A stretch of DNA of 64,000 bases, taken from assembly GCA_911728455.2 (NCBI GenBank), contig OU452225.1, positions 5,750,852 to 5,814,851 on the forward strand, read 5' to 3'. A program made the position numbers and the translations under genes. The stretch is from Marthasterias glacialis (taxonomy: Eukaryota > Echinodermata > Asteroidea > Forcipulatida > Asteriidae). This document shows, piece after piece, positions 50,901-62,900 of the stretch (positions are counted from its first letter, which is position 1; every line of letters begins with the position of its first letter). The notes beneath the pieces are model-generated. The model saw nothing but the letters and a program-made list of their open reading frames with translations, had not been told where the DNA came from and searched no databases.

Positions 50901-53900
50901 GGCTCACTTTTGTCCGCCATTTGTGATCCCAAAAGCCATGTCTGATTTAAATGCTGCGTCGCCATTACTGTTGTGAACTGAACCAACGTAGACAAATATT
51001 ATATATCTGGCACACAGATCCTTGTTATTGATTGTCATCCATTTCATCCATTATAATAAATATGGTAAAATGTGGTACCCCTCTTTCTTTTTGTCAAGAT
51101 TTCCTGTCAGATTTTATACAGTTGGTTGAAGACTGAAATACGCACAGTTGTTTAACGAATATTACCACAAAATGGATGAAATTGAGGTGTTATAAAACAA
51201 ATATTGACTGCTTTATCTCGTGGCGTAGTAAAACTAGTCACTTTCGGTGATCCCCGGAGCCGCCTGTCTTCCCTCGGCTCCGCCTCGGGAAGATAGGCTG
51301 CTCTGGGGATCACCTCGAGTGACTAGTTGTACTACGTCACTCGAAGCTGTCAATATTTGTATACTATTGAACGGTTAGGATCGTCCTCGTTCCCAATGAT
51401 TTTGAGCGATAGAGCGCCGCTGCTAAAACAAAGAAGCACCTGTGCGAAAGGTAATAATATCACACCCCGCGTATTGCACTGTTCTAAGCTGCGCACGTCA
51501 AGTCTGTTTGAAGATTCGTTGTCGCGCGCGTGGAGAACGAAAAATAGCGCGTCTGTGTCTACATGGAGTCGTCCACGTTGTTTAGAAGTTGTTTTAGAAT
51601 TTCCAGAGTGGTGGGTGGTTGAGGAACAGTATTTATTTGATATTTGATTTTGTGTTTATTGTGAAAAAAATCAAATGACAAGGATCTATAGTCAGTTATA
51701 TAAAACAAATATTGAGTGACTTTAATGCGTGAAATGGGAGGAATATTATTGCTCGGTACAATTTGGACAGTTCCTTTTCACTCGGCTTCGTCTCGTGAAA
51801 TGGAACAGTCCAAATTTTACCTCGCGATAATATTCCCCCCATTGCACTTTGAGTCACTCAATATTTGTATGTGTCAAATTGGGTATACGATTTGTCCCTT
51901 CTATTGTTTTTCTTTTGAAAAGTCACTCTGCAACAGTTTTGCATCCGCAGATGTAGTCATTCCTTGAGATTTCTTTTGTTCAACTTATGAACGCTTTAGT
52001 TTTTATGTAAATGTTGGTGTGGTTTTCAAACTGGTAGTTTATTACTTTAAAATTGTGGTCGTTATAAAAGTTATTTCTGCATGGAAAAAGGGAAAACATG
52101 ATAAGGTAGCGCTATAACTACTTTAAATACGTCTCGTGTTGCTGTCAACACAAACAGTTACAACAAAAAGCGTGACGTTTAAAATGGCAGTGGTTAATGA
52201 TATTGTTTGACTGAAGAGTTAGCCGTTGCATTGTTTGCAAACCAACACTAGCACGACACTGGTGTTACCACAAATATCATTCTTTTAAAGTATCGTGACT
52301 TGTCCAGAGTTGTGATTGTGCTTACTTATTTCCCAGTCCCTTGTTGCATTTAAACCGGGGCTTATATTCAAAGTTGTGATCCTATCAATAAACAGAGAAA
52401 TGAGACAGATGCTTAAATATGTAAACTTCACTAACGTGTTTGTTTGGGTTTTTGTTATATATATCTAATTGTTGTTGTACTAGTTCAGAAGTGGGTTTTG
52501 GTATTTGCTGCGTCAGAACAAGTCAACTTTAAACAAAATATTTTAATCTTTGTTTTGAATTTGCCTTTTTCACAAAAGAGACCAGTGTGACAGTAGTGTC
52601 CCCCGAGACCGTCAACAGTTGCTTAATGGTACTCAATCACCAACAACCATCACTGGATTGTACCCTCACTCTACATATCGTGTGTATGTTATACCTTACA
52701 ACAGTGCAGGAGCAGGGGCAGAAGCATCGGTGACAATCACTACAAATGGCACTGGTAAGTACAGGCTACTGTATAACTAATGGGGAAATTGGTTGATGGA
52801 TTTTCAAACTTAAAAACTTAAAGGAAAATTAATTGTCCTTTTTATTGTCCATTTTGGTTTGATAATCCGAAACACGAAATACTTAGTTCCAAAATATCGT
52901 ATTATTTGCTTAGTAATATATTGGATTATTGTTAGTAATATAATAATTAATCTTTGTTTGACATTAGCTCCTACCGGTGCTCCTAGTGATTTGAAGTCTA
53001 CCGATGTTGCCAACCAAACCATTACTTTCTCGTGGAATCAACCAGTGTGTGGTCAGCGTAATGGCAACATAACCCAGTACCATTACACACTCATCAACAA
53101 TGAAGAAGAAATACTCAAGGAAGGGACGATCTCTGATACCAGGGTGGAACTCGGGGGCCTCATTCCCTTTACGTCATACACACTGTCGGTGTCTGCGGAG
53201 AATCAGTTCGCTTCAGGACCAGTTGCTTCGAACACTACTCAGACAAAAGAAGGAAGTAAGAAATACAACATTTACCTTTGTTCTACCAAAAAGAGCTTCA
53301 TTACAAAATGATACAAACATACTTATAGACGATTACCATTCTTGATAACAAGATTATTTCAAGTGACCAACATTTAGAGTCGATTTATATAATTAGACAT
53401 TTCTTTTCCTCCTATGCGGCTGTAGCTTATTATGTGCAAAGTCCATCAAGGAACAATGTTAAACAAAAAATTAACTATTCATTCCTTTGAACGATTAAAG
53501 CCAAACCATTGATAGACTTTCAACTTCTGTTCTCAAGATTATCTCAATACACAATGATTTGCCCCTTCAGATGACAAAGATACGTAGGCACAACCTAATT
53601 ACCCAATTATTGTGTTTTAATAATCGAAATTACCGCCATGTGCCTTTTTGTTTGCATAAATATTTCGGGTTTTTTTTTTAGTTTTTTTTTTTGTAATTAG
53701 TTTTGTTGTTTGTTTACTTAATTCCAAAGTTCCCCCTTCCCCAAGTAACGTCGCTTTTCCAGTCACGAGAAGCGACTGGATCACCGTGGAGTGGCTCGTT
53801 CCCAGTCCTCCTCATGGCGTCATCATCAACTACGAGCTTCGCTACTGGAAGTCGGAGTCTGGGAACGCGGCATCGGGAGAAACAATGAGAATCACGCAGG

Positions 53901-56900
53901 AGCTGGCTAGTCATCGCCAAACGAAAAAGATCCTGAATTTGGAAGGGAGTATAAGTTACTCAGTCCAGGTATAGTGTGTTACATGTTAACAACGTATCAG
54001 CGGTCATGTCATACTAGTGTTCCTTCGTTTTGAACGTTCGTAGGACCGTAGCACGGTAAAGACTCTGTTATTGTCCAATCACAAGCTATACAACTAAGAC
54101 TCCACCCAACACTGACAGTTCTTTTTGATGAACATCATAAATATTCATGTTATTCATCAAAGAGCCAGGGGAGAGGCATGCGCTGAGGAATTTTTGTATT
54201 GTGCTTCTACCTGTAAAGCATACAGGGCCAAGACAATTACTGCCAGAGCAAGGCAGCAAATGTGCCCCCACTGTTATAATTATAAGAATTGAGCTCGTAC
54301 AAGAATGTAACTTAAATGGAGGTTGTGTTGCATGGCTCTTGAGACAAAGTCTCGTGAATGCAAATTGAATCGTGGGATGGGAGGAAAAGGACGACAATTT
54401 GGGACTAAAGAACCCGCATATGAAATAAACTCATTGCAAAAACATTTATTACTTCACCACAAAGTTAACACGAGAACTGCAGCATGTTTTTTTTTTTTTA
54501 TCTTTTTTTTTAGGAGTCGGGGATGGGGGTGGGTGAAGCATAAGGATTTGGGTGTCAGTTGGCCGAATAGCTTAAAGGGATAATTATAGGACTGGTAAAG
54601 CTGATAGTGCAGGGATCTTACTTTGTTTAATTCAATGTAATTCACATTCAAATAAGACTCGGTTCGTCCATGATGATATTCAGGCCTGTTGTTCACATTC
54701 AAATAAGATTCGGTTCGTCCATGATGATATTCAGGCCTGCTGTTCACATTCAAATCAGATTCGGTTCGTCCATGATGATATTCAGGCCTGCTGTTCACAT
54801 TCAAATAAGATTCGGTTCGTCCATGATGATATTCAGGCCTGCTGTTCACATTCAAATCAGATTCGGTTCGTCCATGATGATATTCAGGCCTGCTGTTCAC
54901 ATTCAAATAAGATTCGGTTCGTCCATGATGATATTCAGGCCTGCTGCTCACATTCAAATCAGATTCGGTTCGTCCATGATGATATTCAGGCCTGCTGTTC
55001 ACATTCAAATCAGATTCGGTTCGTCCGTGATGATATTCAGGCCTGCTGTTCACATTCAAATCAGATTCGGTTCGTCCATGATGATATTCAGGCCTGTTGC
55101 TCACATTCAAATAAGATTCGGTTCGTCTGTGATGATATTCAGGCCTGCTGTTCACATTCAAATCAGATTTGGTTCGTTCAGGATGATATTCAGGCCTGTT
55201 GTTCACATTCATATGAGATTTGGTTTCATCATGGCATGTAGAGGCTGATAATATTAAGATTTATTTACTGATCTGTTTTTGTGTGATTGCTTGGAAAATT
55301 TCTCGCTAAATCCGTTGTCTAAGTGAAGAGAAAATAGTGAAAAGCCGAGCACATCTATTGGCACCATGTAAAACTTTATTTTTAATTTTTGTTGTAATAA
55401 TTGAAATTAAAATCTGGGTCTTTAAAAAACAAATTCTCGACAGAAATAATTATGTGGGAAACTGTCGTGAACTTCATAACCAGTGAGGTTTCAGCAGACT
55501 GACTCAAAGAAATCAATGTTTTTTGATGGGTACCAATCCGGTATTTTATAGTAGGCCTATTTTCCCGCAGTATGAAAGCTCACTGTTTATGAAGTTCATG
55601 TCAGTACCAGCTCCCAACCAATGTTGTTTAAGACCCAATTTCAATTTTAAATTGACGTTTTTACGTACTTAAAATTGTATGACTCTCACGATTCCCTGCT
55701 CTTTTAGACAACTGATTGAATCAAAAATTTCATTTTTTCCCTCGATGTTTTCATGGAATTAAACAAAGTAAGAAACCTGCACTATAGGCTTTACCAGTCC
55801 TATATAGATTTAAGTTATTCGGCCAACCTGACACCCAAATCCTTATGCTTCACCCGCCCCCACCCAATTTTTTTTAATAATAACAAACAAACAAACAAAT
55901 ATGCTGCAGTTCTCGCGTTAATTTTGTGGTGAAGTAATAATTGTTTTTGCAATGAGTTCATATGCGGGTTCTTTAGTCCAAAATTGTCGTCCTTTTCCTC
56001 CTTTCCCCCGATTCAATTTGCATTCACGGCACATCTTTTATTGCAAGTTAACAAGACTTTGTCTCAAGAGCCATGCAACACAACCTCCATTTAAGTTACA
56101 TTCTTGTACGAGCTCAATTCTTTTATTAGTGGGGGCACATTGCTGCCTTGCATGGGAAGTGTTGTTTTCGCCCTGTATGCTTTACAGGTAGAAGCACTAT
56201 ACGAAAATTTCTCAGCGCATGCCTCTCCCCTGGCTTTTTGAATAACATGAATATTTATAATGTTCAACAAAAAGAACTGTCACTGTTGGATGGAGTCTTA
56301 GTTGCATAGCTGTGATTGGGCAATGGCAAGGTCTTTACCGTGCTACGGTCCTACGAACGTTCAAAACGAAGGAACACTAGTACTACTATTATCCAACCTT
56401 TTAGAACCACTCGGTTGAATACATTTTAATTGCAAGGCATTTTTTCTATCCATTATCTGAATAAGAGGTATGGCAATCCGTAAAATTCAGTATTCTCCAT
56501 ACCTCCTGAAAAAACATATCAAATAAATTCAAATGGGTTTGAAAGAAGAAGAAAAAACAAAACAACACAAAAAGCATACACACACACAGAAGTTTTGATC
56601 CAAAAAAAATTGGGTTTTTTTCTCTCTACAAAACAGCCATCGATACATTATTTCAAGACATTAATTAGACGCACGGGTATGCCTTCGAGAATTATTTCGA
56701 AAGTGGAATTGAAGCACTGTAAAAGAACCTGAAGGAGGAAAAATCTTGACTGTGAGACCAGAATAATGAAAACAATCTTAGCAGGATATACGCTAACTCC
56801 TCATCTAATTATTATTATTGTATCGATCAAACAATCAACAATAAAGCAGAATCAACCTTTATTTAATATCTTATTGACACAGGGACACTTCACATTCTGA

Positions 56901-59900
56901 TATTCTATTTCAGATCCGAGCTGAAACAAAGGTTGGATACGGTCTATGGAGTAACATCGCAATAGCCGTTACTAAGCCCGGAGGTTACCATCAATACGTT
57001 ATCCACCAATATCATTTGTTTTCGAATAATTATTTTAAGAACAATCTTTGCGATCGAAAATGTGTACATGTAAATACAATTGAAACATTCGCATTTCATA
57101 ATGTATAAAATAATGGAATTTACACCTTGATTGCACTTGAACATATTTATAAGGGCGGTCGTTTGCCGTGACTACAAACTTCTGTTTTCTTTTTGTTTTC
57201 GGGTTATTGTTGTTTTTTGGGGTTTTGTTCGTGTTTTTTTTTTTTTTCTTTTCCTTTTAATTGTGTTCTTATATCCAAACTTGTTTAATAAAAAGGTGTG
57301 TATACATTAGAAATGCATTGAGAAAGAAATGACAATGACAAACGAGGCATTAAAACAAACCAAATTGTCATACGTTCCCTTTCAACAGAGCCAAGTCAAC
57401 CGCAGTCTCTGATCGCAACAAATATTACCATGACAAGCATCACACTACGATGGAAACGACCACAATATCCGAATGGGAAGATCGAAAAATATATTGTATG
57501 TATATTATTTAAAAGGTTAAGCAGGATTGCGCACCAAAGGTTAGGCGGGTGTAAATATGATCAATACCTCTCAGTTTTCAATTAACCGTAATGCACACTT
57601 TAGCCAGACTTGATTTCAAATCTGAAAATGCGGTTATCATGTCTATACCGCACAGTTCTTTAGAACACCCTCTTTCGGCCTATATCGGTTCTAACTCAAT
57701 GGGGGTTATAGACTGGTTCCCGGTCCCTACAATGTTCTCTTTTGACTGTATATAGGGATCGGTAGTTACCACCGATATGGCGCTTTTGGTTGGCCCTCGA
57801 TTGCGCGGGCGCAGTAGTAATTTTCTACTGTTTAAGTAGTAAGTTTTAGAGATGACGCTGGCTATGCTCGTGACGTGTGCATGTTGCTGTATGAAACAAA
57901 CACACGTGTGCATCGTAACCCTTCACCCGGACATAGTGAATTCATCAAAATTCAAGCTGAGAACATTATCTAAAGCAATAGTCTGCACGATTGGAGATTC
58001 TGAGATTCTGTGTCCGTCTTGTTTTGTGTAAGGCGCATTGCATTACGGGATTATACATGGAGGTATATGCTAATTTCATTACCCGCTACCGGTCCCTTTA
58101 TACAGTCAGAGTGAAAAAGATGTAGGGACCGGGAACCAGTCTATGGTGTTAGAACCGATATAAACCGGTAGAGGGCGTTCTAAAGGATTACGCGGTATAG
58201 ACAATTCCAAGACTTGAAATAAAGTCTAGCATAGCCCTTCATCGCATTGTATTGAACAGAACGCTTGTAAACAAATGTTGTACCCTCTGCCAAAAATTCG
58301 GTCTAAAATCTGGGGAAAAAAGTATATTTGCCCTTTTGAGACCTAAGCAAATAGCACGGCAAAAATGTCAAATTATCCTAGGTTGACTAAAACATTTCTA
58401 TCAATGACCGCCCCTCTAGGCTGCAACCAAATCAAGTCTTACGGATGTCTTCCACATGGCTTGATGGCTTTGAAATTGTTTTATAGGGTCCATATCTGAT
58501 GGTTTAGAATCAATTTCAAAGGGGTTGTGTTCACACCCAAAAATGTCAAACGCTTTTGTAAAACATACTGTTCGAAACAGTTCGTTGGTGTGAGGGTGCC
58601 CGTAGATTCATATTGTGTACTGCTTAGACAAAAAAAATGCCTTAATCATGGCTAGCAATAAAATCTGCAAAATAAAACTTAAGTTTTTGAGCCCGCATTA
58701 TCCTTATTTTCTCATATCATTCACTTAATTGCCATTCACCTCTCCAGAATTTGGAGTGAAATCTAATTTCAATATCAAGTTTACGCTTCTTATGAACACC
58801 ATGTCAATTAAAATTGTTTTATAAGACAGATTTTATTTCACAAAATGCATTTTTTATGAATAAAATCGCTTTCTTTCGTTTGTAATCAACACACTTAACA
58901 CCACTTGAATCATTCCCACAGGTTGAACACCGTGTACTGGCCCGCCCATACAACGAGAACTTCAACTTTGACCTTCATTCAAAAATCCGAACTCGTGAAA
59001 TATTGACTACGTCTTCACCTAGATTAGTCATCGGTGATTTGGAACCTTCTACACAATATGAGGTTACGGTTTGGGCGGTGAATAATGCCAAGATCGATGG
59101 CCAAAAGACAAAACTGGAAGTCTTCACTGAATTACCAACAGGTAAATGAGTATTATATATTGCTCTGTGATGTTTTATTGTCTTGAATACACTAGAACCC
59201 AAACATGATATCGTGGACCCTGTCGTCTGGGTGTATGCTTCAAAACAGTCTATGAGCTGAACCAGATTGTTTTGTATTTTTCACTCTATTTGCTCAAACC
59301 AGATCTTCCTGCACCTGATAAGCCGGCTCTCATCGGAGAGGAGTCGACCGCCACGTATCTTACCATAACACTGGGCAGTACCAACACCTCCAAATATACA
59401 TGGTAGGCCTGATTTGTTTATGGTTCAAGTATTGTAATGAGAAGGGTAAGTTTAAAATTCCACGATGAATGCATCCAGAAAATGCCACGAATTCCACGCA
59501 TTGCTTTAAATGTTTGGCAACTCTGGATTGACATTAGTACTTAAAAAATGTAACTCATTGCTTATTTTTTGTTTCTGAAAACCCCAAAGCACGTCATTAT
59601 TGTTTCAGATATTCTGCATGCTTATATTCTTTGTTCTCGTTGCAACTGAAAGTTGCTACCAGATTGGTGTAAGGAAAATTGCTGGTGATTCGACCACAAC
59701 AGGCAAGATTTCCAAACGAGCTGTGCCTGAATTTCAGCACCATACCAAGAATCCCTCTGCATACGTTGCTGCTGAACTATCGGGGAAACTACCAGGAAAG
59801 TTTGTCGTTGGTGACAACAAAACATACGGCAATTACTGGAACCCACCTCTGCAGGAGGGCGCTGTGTATGAGATCTACGTTGGTGCTGTCAGCAGAATAA

Positions 59901-62900
59901 ATGAGACGGTATGCCGAAGCAACTTATCATACTATCAAAGAAATTAAATGATATTGTGTGTATATTTTGAACTCTATTTTTACTGGCATGCTAAATATTT
60001 TTTTTGTGGGGTTAAATAGTATCAAACTAAGTAATAACGTGGTGTTGAACTCCCGGGAAACACAATCATTAATCAAATAAGGTGCTTCTCTATTTTATTT
60101 ATTTATATATTTTTTATTTTAGTTGTTTATTTGTTGATACAATGTTGTTGTTGTTTTTTTCACCACAGAGAGCGAGCGTGGTTTGGAATGACGACCCACT
60201 AGAAGTTGAAGGTGGGGAGGATTTTCATTTAACCTTAAAATTAACTGTAAGATTTTAGAAATTACATACCATAGCGCCAGTCATTTTTGTTACATAAGTC
60301 GGATAGACTCTCTTTCACCATTCACATCACCCTTTCCAAACTGGTGCGTTATACGATCAACATAAGATTATCTTCCAACGAAATAATGGTGACAGTACCT
60401 GTAAAGTTAAAGTTTTCAGAGATCAGCCATTTCGAAAGAGGATATACAATGAGTAGTTTCATTTAAAATGTTTAGATACCACAAAGACACTCGGCCGTTT
60501 TTAATCGATACAGTACCATAGATAATGTCAACTGCTGTATTCATGTTTTTTTATCAGTCTGCGATATTCGTGTTGTTTATTACTGTAGTGGATGGAGATT
60601 ATTCGGAGCCGAACGCCGCTGCATCGGTCATTGTAGTAATCCTCATTCTTCTGGTTATAATCGTTGTTGTTTTGCTCACCATTGTTGTAATGTAAGTTGT
60701 TGTTGTTGCTGGTGCTCGTGCTGCTGCTGCTGCTGTTGTATTTTTTTTTTATAAGTGTTGTGTGTACTGGTATATTTTATTAACATTATCACATAGTGAC
60801 CCAAAGGTCAAATTGCATTATAAGGCAATGGACAATAATAAAATCATCAAAATTATGGGGGGGGGAGACAAGAATTTTTTTTTTTTGAGTCGGAAAAAAG
60901 GCAATCATTATTAAAAGAGTTAATTGCACATAAATGTGATTTTTGTTGACTCAAATTGTAAACAGATTTTTTAAAATTATGTATTTAATTTATTTCTGAA
61001 GCTACTATAACAGGACTCAACTTGTTCAACAAGTTGATAAAATAGGGTACTAGGCTGTTCTTGAACCAATTTGTTCTTGTGCGCAAGTTAGAGTAATGGT
61101 GCGCATTACGCAGGTTGCGTATTGTAGGAAGGAGGAGATCAAACCTCGTTCCTAGGGGTAATTATCTCACCGCGCCATTTTGTTTTGGTACCGAGGTTGG
61201 CTCGATCATAACGAAAGGTATGGCGCGCTGCCTTCGGTGGCGAGGTTGGAGGAGATCATGTGGATGTTTTGTAATCATTGGCGTATGAGCCGGGGGAATG
61301 GGGGCAGTTGACCTCCAAATGAGGGCAAAACAGTGAGGTTAATTCGGGCAAAGCAAGACGAAGAAGGGGGAAAAGATCTTTGTATGAGAAATTGGTACTT
61401 GTTCTAAAATATTTACAATACAGAGGCTTACAGTTTTAAACTATGTGCTCATTTACAAACACTTGTATTCTTTGTCATTTGAAGACGGAAGTGGAAAGAA
61501 GGGAAAACGTTGGATGAGCAGGATGATCCGAATGCAGCTTCTGCTAACCCGCCTGACTATGAAGGTAAGATGCAGACGCAATAGCATCCTTGGCAAATAT
61601 TTCCATATTAATTTGCCATTCTTGTGAGGCAAAGTTTACGTAGTTGGTAATTTAACTTGTGTACAGTTGTCTTCAAAAACATCCCCAAAAAGCTCCTTAA
61701 AAATGTAAAGACAATTAAACCTCAAAAGCTACCAGATCGGTCGATTATTTTATTTTTTTTTTACTGTAAGACACATAAACCAACTTTACATGAAGTTATA
61801 ACCCATGAGAAATTTTTCTGTGCGCCAGTTTTTAATTTAAATTCACAGACCATAAACAATAACGATTTTTCAATTGAAAGAGTAATTTTTTCTTCTTCAG
61901 ACATTGAGCTTCAAAGACTTCCAGGTACAACCGCTGACCAAGTTTCCAATTCTTCTTCTGACCAATCATACGGACAATCGGACAGTAAACCCGGCCCATC
62001 TAAAGCCAAAGCATCCAATGAACAATCTGGTGAGGGTCCGTCAACATCCACCAAGCCAGTGATTAAGCAGAAGCCCAATCTTAGGTCGAGACCAAAATCG
62101 AAAAGTGCCAATAAGGGTGCATCCGCTTCATCTACGGGACCCGTTGCCATGACAGGACTAGCACGGTTCATAAAGGCAAGGAAGTCTGGAAAGATCAATG
62201 CATTTCAGCAAGATTTTGAGGTACACTTAAATCTTTGTTCTTGAGATCTTTCTCTGTTTCTATAATACATATTTAGTTTTTCCTAAATAATCCTGATCTG
62301 AAGGCAAATCAGTTGTTATTTGGAGCAAAAACATTACTTAAATGTTTATCTAGTTTGTTTTCCTGTATTGCTTTCAGTTTTACATGTACGTATTAACAAA
62401 AACATTACTTCAGTGTATTAGTCTGTTTTCCTGTATTGCTTTCAGTTGTACATAGTTCTATCGTTGTTCTTTTCTAGCCTTGTATTTAATTATAGTTATT
62501 GCTTTTATTGTGAGTTCTACATTGTATTTACGTCTAAATACTTTTTTTTATTATAATGCTATGCCTGTTCTTTAATTTAAGACGCAGGGCCCAAATAAAA
62601 ATCAGTCTTTTAATAATTTGGCTCACCCTGGGTGAAAAAGGGAAATAAATAATTCAGTTTATAAACATGGATGATTCTATTCCAAGTTAATTATACAAAA
62701 AAGGCTTGAAGCTTACTCCTGTTGTAGTCTAAAATGTTATCCTGCTCAAACTCACCTTTGTCAGTGAAAGAAAGGAAAAACTGTTCACCTGCTCCCACAA
62801 CAGGCTACATTGAAAATGTCTGATACACCCTGATCTATTATTGTTATTTTCTGCAAAAGACGCTTCCTACTGCACCCAGCCATCCTCAGACTGTTGCATT

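Noticed and set aside
54454-55248. Long open frames on both strands over the 51-base repeats (252 and 192 codons)
   Set aside because: Openness follows from the unit length being a multiple of three. No start context, no domain, and it lies inside a foldback element in an intron.
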